The notes: generated by a model not told the origin, from the letters alone. 24,425 nt of DNA from Methanothrix sp. (GCA_028708055.1 JAQVZT010000005.1:1-24425); one strand, 5' to 3'; counted from the stretch's first letter, positions 6,960 to 14,566 are shown. Translations and numbers: made by a program.

Positions 6960-8087
6960 TTATCCCTGGCCGCGATCAAATTCTGCATCTATTTCCTTCC
7001 GGGTTTTGCTTGCCAAAATCACAGGAGAATCCTTTAGGCCGGGAACATACTCCCATTTCCATAGCCTCTGGTTGGCATCATGCTCGGCCATGGCATGGTT
7101 GGAGGTGTTAACAAACACCACCGGATGACAGTTGTCGATCAAATAGTAGCTTATGGCGCATCCGGTGCCTTCCGGGTCGCCATGTATCGAATCCTCGTTC
7201 AAATCATTGTTCTTTCCGTCGATTATGCTGTGGATGTTCTTGAAGATGAAGCGGTTGTTTTGCATATTGTTTCTGTCGATGCGAATCTTGAAGCTCTCCA
7301 CATCGGAATCTCGGTTGTACATCAAGCGGCGCATCTCCCGGTATGGGATGTCCAGGATACGATGCTTTCTCAATTCTTCATTATTGAAGACCAGTGTGAC
7401 CTCTACCTCAGAGACGGCTTCATCAAGGTCTTTTTGAGCACAATGCACCTCTCGAAGATAGTTCTTCAGGCCATCCACAGCCGGTTGGTATATTACGGGA
7501 ATGATGCGGTCTTTCAGGCCGCCAGGCGGAGACTGAAGATGATCTATGACCATCCTGTCGCTCAGGCTTTTCGGCTGCAAATCGAAGACCTGGTTTGCGC
7601 CGCCCTGGCGGAGGGCAGATAAACTCTCCTGTATCTTCTGATGAATTTTATAGACGCTGGAGGAAGCGATATCCGATCCGTCATCAGGTCTTTCATCCGA
7701 TCCGCCTTCTTTGTACTCCCATATCCAGTAGTCATCATCCAGTTGAAAAACCCATCTATCCCCAGGACCGGTCCACGGTTGGCCGCCTTTTTCTGAGCCT
7801 TTGCTGGAGTCCGGGCTCGTGCTCTCGCACTTTAGCGGAGAGACATTATCGATATCAAAGCCCAGCATGTATCTGAGGGTCATTGGCCGGTTGACCTTAA
7901 ACGATGTCTGGTTTCGGTTGGCGTTGCTCCTCACCACCACTCTGAGATTTTTCTTGGGGGATTTTACGAGGCTTACTGTACAATGATCCCAGTTCCAGAT
8001 CTTCGTCTCATCCGTCCATTCAATTGCTCCATCTTTAACCTGGAAGATCTTTTCTCTGTGAGAAAACCAGACTTCATTAGAATTCAA
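6960..8087 (-). CDS. Hypothetical protein, 375 residues
   Basis: I do not recognise this protein. It is soluble, polar and rich in W, D and N, with no signal peptide or membrane segment. Features are an N-terminal beta-rich region (VWFSHREKIFQVKDGAIEWTD), a low-complexity Gly/Ser/Asp segment around 85-115, a helical middle, and a conserved-looking end: GTGCAISYYLIDNCHPVVFVNTSNHAMAEHD, then WKWEYVP. The paired His in SNHAMAEHD could bind a metal or be catalytic, but that is a guess. The start is TTG at 8087, supported by AGGTGATCG ending 3 bases before it. A minus-strand TATA-like element near 8127-8135 would give a short leader. It is transcribed alone; the ferredoxin-like gene begins 45 bases downstream. 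Confidence 0.75.
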   Translation of the reverse strand: MNSNEVWFSHREKIFQVKDGAIEWTDETKIWNWDHCTVSLVKSPKKNLRVVVRSNANRNQTSFKVNRPMTLRYMLGFDIDNVSPLKCESTSPDSSKGSEKGGQPWTGPGDRWVFQLDDDYWIWEYKEGGSDERPDDGSDIASSSVYKIHQKIQESLSALRQGGANQVFDLQPKSLSDRMVIDHLQSPPGGLKDRIIPVIYQPAVDGLKNYLREVHCAQKDLDEAVSEVEVTLVFNNEELRKHRILDIPYREMRRLMYNRDSDVESFKIRIDRNNMQNNRFIFKNIHSIIDGKNNDLNEDSIHGDPEGTGCAISYYLIDNCHPVVFVNTSNHAMAEHDANQRLWKWEYVPGLKDSPVILASKTRKEIDAEFDRGQG

Positions 8088-8215
8088 CGCCGATCACCTA
8101 CCTGTTTATAGTAAGGACCACGGAAATATAACATTTTGGTAGATCGACTTCGGCCAATTTTATAGTGGATCTATATTAAAAATTAAAAAAATAATGATAC
8201 TATTGCATAGCAGGA

Positions 8216-8707
8216 CTAAGGCGCATCAAGCCAGGATCGAGCATATGTCAGCCACGGATCTCCGCCGCATCTTCCTTCTGCCAGAGATTTCATATCACAG
8301 GTCCTCCCATCAGGAAATGCGCAAATGGTGATATCGCCGTAAGGGGTATGAACGCTCCTCAGAATGCCGCCCCTTCCCTGGCAAATGGATTCGGATGATT
8401 GCGTCCACATGGGTTCGGCCTCGGATGCATATCCAGGCAGGATATTCGGATTCAGATTGCGGCCGCAGGTTCCCTGGAAGAATGCCTGAGAATCGCACCA
8501 TCTATTATCCGGAAACACGCATATTCCCTGACCGTCATTGACTCCGGGCGTTGAGCTGTAGAGATATCCAGACTTAACACAGTAGGAGCGTGCCTGGTCG
8601 GCGGAATCTTCTGCCCCGGCGGTAAGAATGCCCAAAGAGAGAAATGCCAGTGCGGTGAGGCCCACTAGAATGCTCCTTAAATTCTTAAAATCCTTGAAAA
8701 ACTTCAT
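8216..8707 (-). CDS. Secreted protein with two DUF333 repeats
   Basis: The 163-residue protein has a signal peptide (hydrophobic core LVGLTALAFLSLGILTAG, likely cut near GAE at 31-33), then two copies of the small Cys-containing DUF333 ('putative hemolysin') domain. The first (about 36-85) carries YCVKSGY, GICVFPDNRWCDSQAF and GTCG; the second (about 108-152) carries ICQGRGG, ICAFPDGRTCDMKSL and GRCG. The paired cysteines probably form disulfides outside the cell. The molecular role of DUF333 is unknown; the 'hemolysin' label in databases is weakly based. The gene follows the LolA-like secreted protein gene by 15 bases and is co-transcribed with it. Confidence 0.85.
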   Translation of the reverse strand: MKFFKDFKNLRSILVGLTALAFLSLGILTAGAEDSADQARSYCVKSGYLYSSTPGVNDGQGICVFPDNRWCDSQAFFQGTCGRNLNPNILPGYASEAEPMWTQSSESICQGRGGILRSVHTPYGDITICAFPDGRTCDMKSLAEGRCGGDPWLTYARSWLDAP

Positions 8708-8722
8708 CTCTTATCCCTCCCA

Positions 8723-9619
8723 TTAAGGCTCCACAAGTCCGAAGACCGCCCATCTCCAGTCAGCGCCCTTCGTGCGTGGAGTATTATTCTGGCTCTCTGG
8801 CGGAAGCACAATCTGCACCACCTCACCGAAATTGCCGTAATCGGTTCGTTCCTTCAGAGCTGAACTTATGGCGAAGTCCTCCTCCTCTATCTTGAGGATT
8901 GAGGGCGACAGCGTTATGCTGGAGTCAATCTCCATTCTTCTCAACAGTGATGTTTGTTTGGATACCCATGCGGTGACTGAGACATTGCTGTTAGCCCGAA
9001 TTGATGTATTATCCAGGTCGAAGTCCTGGCTATCGAATTCGTTTGGCATCGGAATAGGCGAGGCAAGATAAGCGGCATAGATTTCCGTGCCCAGGATGGT
9101 CTCCTTGATCACGGGGATCGGGTCTGCAACAATTACGTAGCAGTCTTCTCCGTCAATGGCCTCCGTGCCTGTTATGGATAGATTGCTGTAGATCAGGATA
9201 GCCATTTGACTTACCAACTCATTGTAATCTGCCATGACATCATCTGGATTTTGGATGATGAATTGGGTCCAGTTGTCTCCCTCTTTCCAATACTCAGTGC
9301 CGTTTGAGAAGTATCCCTGCCAGGTGAGGACCTCACCATTGGCATTATCGGTGAGAATATGGCTCCACCAGCCGGACTGCGCCGTGAGGTTCACTTTGCC
9401 TTCAGTGGCTTTGGTGGCAGAAAATTTATCTTGCAGCGACTTATTGCTGTAGTTGATAGTGTTTTCAGCCGAACGGGTGTAGGCATATGTGGTGAGATTA
9501 TCAGCAGAGGCAGTCATCATCTGCTTGAGCTGATCCGCGCTTGCGTCCTCTGCAAATGTAGCAGGCAGACATAGCAAAAGCATAGAAATGGCAGCGACTA
9601 TTATCGGAATATCCTTCAT
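8723..9619 (-). CDS. Secreted LolA-like/DUF6612-type glycoprotein
   Basis: The 298-residue protein starts with a signal peptide (PIIVAAISMLLLCLPATFAED, cut near 24). The mature part reads like the LolA/LppX-type half-barrel found in archaeal and Gram-positive surface proteins: repeated amphipathic strands, a WWSHI...WQGYFSNGTEYWKEGDNW segment, and a later AWVSKQTSLLRRMEIDSSI segment typical of 'outer membrane lipoprotein-sorting' homologues. There are about ten N-x-S/T sequons, consistent with surface N-glycosylation. It may bind a lipid or hydrophobic ligand at the cell surface; no ligand can be named. CGGAGG lies 9 bases before the ATG at 9619, with a TATA-like AAATATTTA near 9656-9665 on the minus strand. 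It forms an operon with the DUF333 gene. Confidence 0.75.
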   Translation of the reverse strand: MKDIPIIVAAISMLLLCLPATFAEDASADQLKQMMTASADNLTTYAYTRSAENTINYSNKSLQDKFSATKATEGKVNLTAQSGWWSHILTDNANGEVLTWQGYFSNGTEYWKEGDNWTQFIIQNPDDVMADYNELVSQMAILIYSNLSITGTEAIDGEDCYVIVADPIPVIKETILGTEIYAAYLASPIPMPNEFDSQDFDLDNTSIRANSNVSVTAWVSKQTSLLRRMEIDSSITLSPSILKIEEEDFAISSALKERTDYGNFGEVVQIVLPPESQNNTPRTKGADWRWAVFGLVEP

Positions 9620-9891
9620 GAAAAACCTCCGGGAGTAGATGGCCCAGACACAGCAATAAATATTTGCATGTTATCAGTTTAGAGAAATCTCGCTTTTTCG
9701 GAAACGGAGATCTAGTGATCTTGTCCAAAGAGCTTTCTTGTGTATTTCTTGCATATCTGCGCAAATAGTGATCTTGTGGAAAAATGAATAGCTGAAAAAG
9801 GAATTGTCCGGTTGCGACATCCGCGAGACCTCTCAGGGGATGCGCAATTAGCCTCCGGCCCATCCGCCCGCAGGTGTCTTCGATGCCTGTT
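9620..9891. repeat. Intergenic region with a 12-bp direct repeat
   Basis: The spacer upstream of the LolA-like gene contains TAGTGATCTTGT twice, at 9713-9724 and 9766-9777, exactly 53 bases apart. It lies 95-160 bases upstream of the ATG at 9619 and 115-180 bases downstream of the flavoprotein stop. It could be a pair of regulator sites, or a chance repeat. I see no gene in the spacer. Confidence 0.35.
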
Positions 9892-10755
9892 CTAGACCAA
9901 ATGCACATCTTTCAGGCGGCAGCTGTGCAAATCTTCCGCCCCGTGCACTCGCAGGGACTGCCTCTCTTCCTCTTTGAAGGCAGTCAGCCGGGAAATGAGC
10001 AGATCGTAATTGACAAGGTGGCCGTCAAACTCCGGCCCGTCCACGCAGGCCAGCTTTGTTTCTCCCCCCACCTCGACTCTGCAACTGCCGCACATGCCGG
10101 TGCCGTCGATCATTATGGGATTGAGGCTCACGATGGTCTTGATATTGCGGGGCCGCGTGATATCGCTGACCAGCTTCATCATAAAAACCGGCCCGATGGC
10201 TACCACCAATCCCGGAGTCTCGCTTTGCAGGGCCTCTTTCAATAGTTCCGTCACCACTGCTTTGCGCCCCAATGAACCGTCATCCGTGCAAATCATGAGA
10301 ACATCGGATACTGCTGCTATCTCCTCCTCAAGGATGACCAGATCCCTGGTGCGCGCCCCGATGATGCTCACTACCCGATTTCCCGTGCTCTTTAGCTTCT
10401 TGGCAATGGGATAGAGGACCGCAAGGCCCGTTCCGCCTCCTACGCAGATGGCCGTTCCAGCATTTTCTACGTCAGTGGGCCGCCCCAGCGGCCCGGCTAC
10501 ATTCAGGTAATGGTCGCCAACCTGCAAGGTCTTGAATTGCGCCGTGGACCAGCCCACCACATGGTAGATGATGGTTATGGTCCCATTTTTCGCATCGGTA
10601 TCGGCTATGGTCATGGGGATACGCTCTCCGGCCTCATTGATCCGGAGAATCACAAACTGTCCCGGTTGGGCAATTCTGGCTATCCTGGGCGCTTCAATCT
10701 CATTGAGAATTATATCCCCTCCGGCCATCTCCCTGCGTTTGACTATCCTGTACAT
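9892..10755 (-). CDS. NfnA/SudB-like ferredoxin-NADP+ reductase alpha subunit (or PyrK-like), orphan
   Basis: The 287-residue protein matches the NfnA (SudB, PyrK-like) family. Residues 1-95 form the FAD-binding barrel with RIPMTI (R45) and GPLGRP, and 96-210 the NAD(P)-binding domain with GGGTG at 106-110. The C-terminal [2Fe-2S] motif is DGTGMCGSC plus a later C, that is D217, C222, C225 and C237; an Asp plus three Cys is the known ligand set for NfnA/SudB. In characterised enzymes this subunit pairs with NfnB/SudA (GltA-like) to bifurcate electrons between NAD(H), NADP(H) and ferredoxin. No nfnB gene lies beside it here: the neighbours are secreted proteins and a small unknown protein. It may act alone, or with a partner elsewhere. 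ATG at 10755 has GAGG close upstream. Confidence 0.85.
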   Translation of the reverse strand: MYRIVKRREMAGGDIILNEIEAPRIARIAQPGQFVILRINEAGERIPMTIADTDAKNGTITIIYHVVGWSTAQFKTLQVGDHYLNVAGPLGRPTDVENAGTAICVGGGTGLAVLYPIAKKLKSTGNRVVSIIGARTRDLVILEEEIAAVSDVLMICTDDGSLGRKAVVTELLKEALQSETPGLVVAIGPVFMMKLVSDITRPRNIKTIVSLNPIMIDGTGMCGSCRVEVGGETKLACVDGPEFDGHLVNYDLLISRLTAFKEEERQSLRVHGAEDLHSCRLKDVHLV

Positions 10756-10830
10756 AGAGGCCTCAACAAATGATCTTTCAAATTATGATCTTTCCTGCAA
10801 ACAGAAAAAACTTGCGAGAGAGGTCCGCTG

Positions 10831-11280
10831 TCACCCTTCGTTCTCTTCCAGAGGGGCATGAGCATTGGGCAGGAAATCCTGCGTCTTATTATTTCCCCTC
10901 AAATTCTCCACGTCATATCCGGTCTCTTTAGGTACCTTTGATTCCAAAACCCAGATGACTCTCTCAGGCTCATATGTGTTTCCTGTGGAATAGCATCTTA
11001 CCATAGGAGCGCCGATGAACTCGACGCGCAAATTGCATAACGGGCAAATCGCTATTACAGCTTCCCCATTCTCATTGATCTTCCTGGTGTTGAACACGGG
11101 TTTTTCTCTCCATGAATCATTCCGTTCATCGTAACTGCCCTCTCCATAGACATAAACATTAGGTCGGGCAATCACCCGATCATCCAGGCTGCAAAGAAAT
11201 CCCTCCTGCTCATAGCCGTATGGATAGCGTTCTTCCTCGGAGCGAGACCGTCTCCCCCGCGATTCAACTCTAGCCGACAT
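10831..11280 (-). CDS. Hypothetical protein, 149 residues
   Basis: I do not recognise this protein. The N-terminus is Arg/Ser-rich and basic (ARVESRGRRSRSEEER), followed by two beta-rich segments; VIAICPLCNLRVEFIG carries a CxxC pair that could be half of a zinc ribbon, and a third Cys is in MVRCYS. There is no signal peptide. No Shine-Dalgarno site precedes the ATG at 11280, but read on the minus strand a GATATAAAG element at about 11300-11308 lies 24 or so bases before it, so the message is probably leaderless. The gene is divergent from the C39-like gene, whose promoter has the mirror arrangement. Confidence 0.65.
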   Translation of the reverse strand: MSARVESRGRRSRSEEERYPYGYEQEGFLCSLDDRVIARPNVYVYGEGSYDERNDSWREKPVFNTRKINENGEAVIAICPLCNLRVEFIGAPMVRCYSTGNTYEPERVIWVLESKVPKETGYDVENLRGNNKTQDFLPNAHAPLEENEG

Positions 11281-11296
11281 GATAATTTGACATAAG

Positions 11297-11340
11297 GCTC
11301 TTTATATCATCCATTGACGTAAGGCAACTTTATATTATCC
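11297..11340. promoter_or_regulatory. Paired divergent TATA boxes, probably leaderless in both directions
   Basis: The 79-base gap between the divergent genes holds two TATA elements: TTTATATC at 11301-11308 (read as GATATAAA on the minus strand) and TTTATATT at 11329-11336. Each sits 20-24 bases before the ATG of the gene it would serve (11280 minus, 11360 plus), so transcription should start at or next to the start codon. The two boxes and their flanks are near copies of each other (CTCTTTATATCATCC and ACTTTATATTATCC). Confidence 0.55.
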
Positions 11341-11359
11341 GAATGCAAGAAAGGGCAAA

Positions 11360-12073
11360 ATGGAAAACATGTCCATTGTAGCATCGATAGTTCTCGTCTC
11401 GCTTCTCTTTTTCTCCAGTGCTTGCTCTTGCAGGGAGAACGGCATCAATGAGATTGAGTGGTTTCCGAAAATTGATCCGGCGATCCTTTCATCTTCATCG
11501 AATATTGATTTTATTTCGGGGCTCAGGTCCTATCAGCAGACGACCGATTATACATGCGGCCCAGCGGTACTGCTTTCCCTGGCCGGATTCTATGGATTCC
11601 CTGATTTTGAGCAAGATGCACAAACGGAGATGAGAATTGCCGGAGAATTGGGCACGAGGGACTTGAATTCATCCCTGCCTGGCACCAAGCCGCAGGAAAT
11701 GGTTGACTGGCTTCTTCGGAACGGTTTTAATGCAAGCCTGGAGTTTGAGGATAGAGGAGACGGCTCAGCCTTGCGGCATCTGCAAGATAACATCCGGCAG
11801 GGCATTCCGACACTGGTGGAATGGATAGACCTGAGCGGACACTGGGCAATCGCAGTCGGATACGACTATCGGAATGTCAGTGATCCGTGGGATGATGTCT
11901 TGATTCTGGCGGACCCCTATGACAGATACGATGACTATTGCGACGGCTACTCCTTCGTCAATTCCAACCGCTTTTACTGGATGTGGTTTGACGCTCTGTA
12001 TTTCGGCAATACCACCTGGCGAACCATGATCACTGTCCAGCCGAAGAATGAGGAAATTGCAAAGACAGAATAA
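11360..12073 (+). CDS. Secreted C39-like peptidase-fold protein
   Basis: The 237-residue protein has an N-terminal hydrophobic segment (SIVASIVLVSLLFFSSACSC), either a signal peptide or a lipoprotein leader with the acceptor Cys near 22-24. The body is a C39-type cysteine peptidase domain: YQQTTDYTCGPAVLLSLAGFYG places the catalytic Cys at 66 with an oxyanion Gln at 59/60, then GIPTLVEWIDLSGHWAIAVGYD gives the catalytic His at 161, and LILADPYD gives Asp at 185. The triad looks intact. C39 domains trim leader peptides in exporters, but stand-alone secreted ones have unknown substrates. There is no strong Shine-Dalgarno site; the TATA box at 11329-11336 suggests a leaderless message. An ATG two codons in, at MSIVAS, is an alternative start. 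Confidence 0.82.
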   Translation: MENMSIVASIVLVSLLFFSSACSCRENGINEIEWFPKIDPAILSSSSNIDFISGLRSYQQTTDYTCGPAVLLSLAGFYGFPDFEQDAQTEMRIAGELGTRDLNSSLPGTKPQEMVDWLLRNGFNASLEFEDRGDGSALRHLQDNIRQGIPTLVEWIDLSGHWAIAVGYDYRNVSDPWDDVLILADPYDRYDDYCDGYSFVNSNRFYWMWFDALYFGNTTWRTMITVQPKNEEIAKTE

Positions 12074-12102
12074 TGTCGCCAATGTGCCGGGGATCGGCAT
12101 CG

Positions 12103-12210
12103 ACATCCATATCCACATCTACATCCATATCCACATCTGCATCACTTCATCTGCATCGGCATAAGCATCGCTGCCCATCCACATCTATTGCTATCCGGAA
12201 AAGTCTATAT
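12103..12210 (+). repeat. Tandem CATC-rich repeat tract
   Basis: ACATCCATATCCACATCT occurs twice in tandem without mismatch (12103-12120 and 12121-12138), followed by decaying CATC-rich variants to about 12190. It lies in the spacer between the C39-like gene and the DUF1269 gene. It looks like slippage expansion. A structural or regulatory role is not shown. Confidence 0.7.
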
Positions 12211-12248
12211 GCAAAAATGGGCATAAATTATTTCGGAGGTTTTCTTCA

Positions 12249-12755
12249 ATGAGTGATTTGGTGGTATTGGCCTTTGATACGGAAACCGATGCAGGGATGA
12301 TGAGAGACGACCTGCTCAAGCTTCAGAAGGAGCATCTCATTGGACTGGAAGATGCCGCAGTTGTTGTCAGAAACAAAGACGGAAAAATTAAGGTCGATCA
12401 GGAAGTCGACATGGTCGGAGCGGGAGCTCTGGGCGGAGCCTTCTGGGGGCTTCTGATAGGTCTAATCTTCTTTATGCCGATCTTCGGCCTGGTTCTCGGT
12501 GCCGCCGCAGGAGCTATTGCCGGAAAATATGCCGATGTCGGCGTGGATGGGCAGTTTATCAAAGACGTTGGGAGCACCATTCAGCCGGGCAATTCCGCAT
12601 TGTTCCTGCTGGTCAGAGATTCAACACCGGACAAAGTAATGGACGAGCTTCGCAAATACAAGAATGTCAAGGTATTGAAGACCTCTCTATCCAAGGAGCA
12701 GGAAGAGAATCTCAAAGAGGCCTTTGCGGGAAAGGATGTAAAAGTCACGCTCTGA
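12249..12755 (+). CDS. DUF1269 membrane protein
   Basis: The 168-residue protein fits DUF1269: an N-terminal ferredoxin-like alpha/beta part (LVVLAFDTETDAGMMRDDLLKLQKEHLIGLEDAAVVV), a Gly-rich hydrophobic hairpin (about 59-99, GALGGAFWGLLIGLIFFMPIFGLVLGAAAGAIAG), and a soluble C-terminal part ending in a Lys/Glu-rich helix. The Gly-zipper pattern suggests oligomers in the membrane. Its function is unknown; some relatives are stress-associated. GGAGGT lies 8 bases before the ATG at 12249, and TCTATATGC near 12204-12212 is a likely TATA box, which gives a very short leader. It appears to be a single-gene transcript. Confidence 0.85.
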   Translation: MSDLVVLAFDTETDAGMMRDDLLKLQKEHLIGLEDAAVVVRNKDGKIKVDQEVDMVGAGALGGAFWGLLIGLIFFMPIFGLVLGAAAGAIAGKYADVGVDGQFIKDVGSTIQPGNSALFLLVRDSTPDKVMDELRKYKNVKVLKTSLSKEQEENLKEAFAGKDVKVTL

Positions 12756-12897
12756 GATCTATCTCTTCGGGTCCCGGCAAAAATCAGATCGTTGATCACC
12801 GTACTAATGGCAAACGAGGCGCAAAGAAAAAGTGCGAAGGGTTGATAATCGGGCAGTTCTGGCCCGGTGGTGCACAACAGCTGATGTGTACCACATC

Positions 12898-12905
12898 TTT
12901 ATATC
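12898..12905 (+). promoter_or_regulatory. TATA box upstream of a hairpin, no gene
   Basis: TTTATATC is a full-consensus archaeal TATA box. The expected start point, 22-28 bases on, falls at the left arm of an inverted repeat. No coding frame follows, which suggests a promoter for a non-coding RNA. Confidence 0.4.
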
Positions 12906-12921
12906 GTTGAACGTCGAGCTT

Positions 12922-13030
12922 GGGGTAGGCAAGGTTGACAAGAGACCATCCTTTCCTCCTATCCGCTTGATTATCGGCCTTGCCTATCCCTCCTATGATC
13001 TCCTTTCGGTCTGCCTATTCCTCTCGGTCA
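12922..13030 (+). ncRNA. Candidate structured small RNA
   Basis: GGGGTAGGCAAGG (12922-12934) pairs with CCTTGCCTATCCC (12978-12990) over 13 bases with one G-U pair, leaving a 43-base loop. The left arm begins where transcription from the TATA box at 12898 should start, so the RNA would begin with the stem. The 3' end is uncertain; a pyrimidine-rich tail follows and no clear U-run is seen before 13030. It matches no RNA family that I know. Confidence is limited because stem and promoter are both short signals. Confidence 0.3.
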
Positions 13031-13104
13031 GATCTATTTTGCACTCAATATCTAGATCCTCAATCTGGCACCATAGCTCTCTCTGGCCTCACACCTCGAC
13101 CTGA

Positions 13105-14028
13105 CTAGCTGGCTGCCATGCTCGGAAGCTCTTCCTTTATTGCTTCATTCATCTGCGAGCAGTAGCCATGCACGCTGCAATCCACGGCGTGAAATCTCTT
13201 AGGCTGCTCAGCGAGAGCAAAGGTCTGCTCCGCGAGCTGGTAAGCAATGATGGTGTCATTGCGGGAATGGATCATGACCAGCGGGCGAGGAGCAATCCTG
13301 TTCAGGTATGTCTCCGGGTCGATGGACCGATAGAAACGAACCAGGTTCTTATCGAGCCCTCCAGCTGAAGCGACTGCTGCATCCGTTCCATAGCCGCAGG
13401 TGCTGATGGCCAAAACGCCTCCCGCGCTACTGTCCAGCGCACAGGCTATAATGGCAAAACGGCCGCCGTTGCTCTCCCCGGCATAGATAATGCGCGCCGG
13501 GTCGATCTCAGGCTGGCTGCGCAGTATCTGCCCGGCTGCCAGGGCATCATAGACCATCTTATGCTCCGTCGGCTCCTCGTTCTTCAGGAACATCACCAGG
13601 TCGGCCTTGGGATCGATTCCGCCCAGATTTCTCTGATCGAGAGTTATGCTGGCATATCCCCCGTCAGCCAGGTACCTGGCCAGATTCTGCTCTCTCTCTT
13701 TGCTGACGGTTGCGCCCGGCAGGAGCACAACTCCCGGAATGCTCCGCTTAACCTTGTCACCATTCAACCCTGATCGCGGAATTCTCAGGAGCGCTGCAAT
13801 ATTTGCGCCGCGGCTTTGAAATGAGACTGCGGAAAGGGTGCTGCTCCCGTCGTCTCTGGGCGGGCTCAGATTATATTGAGGCGGAGATATTGCATAGTTC
13901 AGGACTCCATCTTCGGATACCGTCCATTTCCCGGCGGATGAGCTGTCGGAAAGGAAATGCCATCCCAGGATCAGAGCGATGATTCCCGCAATGAGCAATA
14001 TTCCTTTGCCTGCTCTGCGCTCCTGCAT
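13105..14028 (-). CDS. Membrane-anchored alpha/beta hydrolase (dienelactone hydrolase-like)
   Basis: The 307-residue protein has an N-terminal membrane anchor (about 9-26, GILLIAGIIALILGWHF), a linker, then an alpha/beta hydrolase domain: PGVVLLPGATVSK (oxyanion loop), GYASITLDQRNLGG, the nucleophile elbow AGESNGG with S186, PRPLVMIHSRNDTII with D258, and CSVHGYC with H287. All three catalytic residues are present. The domain probably faces outside. Esterase or peptidase activity on an unknown substrate is likely. It lies 15 bases after the small secreted protein gene, with GGTGAT just before the ATG at 14028, so the two form an operon. Confidence 0.85.
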   Translation of the reverse strand: MQERRAGKGILLIAGIIALILGWHFLSDSSSAGKWTVSEDGVLNYAISPPQYNLSPPRDDGSSTLSAVSFQSRGANIAALLRIPRSGLNGDKVKRSIPGVVLLPGATVSKEREQNLARYLADGGYASITLDQRNLGGIDPKADLVMFLKNEEPTEHKMVYDALAAGQILRSQPEIDPARIIYAGESNGGRFAIIACALDSSAGGVLAISTCGYGTDAAVASAGGLDKNLVRFYRSIDPETYLNRIAPRPLVMIHSRNDTIIAYQLAEQTFALAEQPKRFHAVDCSVHGYCSQMNEAIKEELPSMAAS

Positions 14029-14043
14029 TTCAGCATCACCACT

Positions 14044-14355
14044 TCAGATGCTGGGCTTCCATTCTTCATTGGCCATGCGGTTCAGGGTGCCGTTCTTATC
14101 CATAGAATATCCCATGGGAATCTTGCCCCAGTTCCACAGGCCAGATTTATCGCCTGAACCCATGGTGTTTGCCTGTGTCTGGTTGTCGGCTGTCTCATTG
14201 ATGGTGGTGTTCATATAAGATTGGTTGGCCGAACTGTTGGTGAAGTTGGCCAGGATCTCCATGCCGTTTTCCTGGCTGATCATAATGGCTCCCAGGGACT
14301 GGGTACTTGCCGCCAGGGCAAGAATGATTAGAGATGAAATCATCGGGTTTCTCAT
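14044..14355 (-). CDS. Small secreted sequon-rich protein
   Basis: The 103-residue protein has a signal peptide (MISSLIILALAASTQSLGA, cut near 23) and a mature chain of about 80 residues without known domain. Seven N-x-S/T sequons occur, six of them packed between residues 37 and 60 (NFT, NSS, NQS, NTT, NET, NQT) plus NGT at 88, so it is probably heavily N-glycosylated on the surface. GGAGGA lies 6 bases before the ATG at 14355 and a minus-strand TATA-like ATATAAGA near 14437-14444. It is co-transcribed with the alpha/beta hydrolase gene that follows. Its function is unknown. Confidence 0.75.
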   Translation of the reverse strand: MRNPMISSLIILALAASTQSLGAIMISQENGMEILANFTNSSANQSYMNTTINETADNQTQANTMGSGDKSGLWNWGKIPMGYSMDKNGTLNRMANEEWKPSI

Positions 14356-14554
14356 GAGTTATCCTCCGTTAGGACTTGATTAATTGTTCTCTTAGTTGTT
14401 CTCTTCCGGTTGTTGAACTGACTGTCTCCTTGATAGTCTTATATTACTTTGCCTTTCCTTTTGGGCTAGGAGTATGTTTTCTGCGCAAAGCCGGCAATAG
14501 TCTCAACGACTTTCGCCAAGCGGCCTCATTTTTTAGGAGCCGATCTTCGAGAGT

Positions 14555-14566
14555 CTTTTTATATTT
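14555..14566 (+). promoter_or_regulatory. TATA box of the broken SRPBCC gene
   Basis: TTTTTATATTTT at 14555-14566 lies 24-35 bases before the ATG at 14590, so a transcript would start close to the start codon. The promoter appears intact although the gene is not. Confidence 0.45.

Larger units (their letters stand above)
12756..13104. other. Gene-free spacer between convergent genes, with promoter and hairpin
   Basis: These 349 bases separate the DUF1269 gene (plus) from the hydrolase gene (minus, converging). I see no protein gene. They contain a good TATA box (12898-12905), a 13-bp inverted repeat (12922-12990) and a pyrimidine-rich segment (about 12946-13030) with repeated CCTATCC/CCTATTCC and CTCGGTC words. 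Confidence 0.5.

Noticed and set aside
12103..12210. CATC-rich tandem repeats as a CRISPR array
   Set aside because: The unit is 18 bp and directly abutting, with no spacers of regular length and no cas genes.
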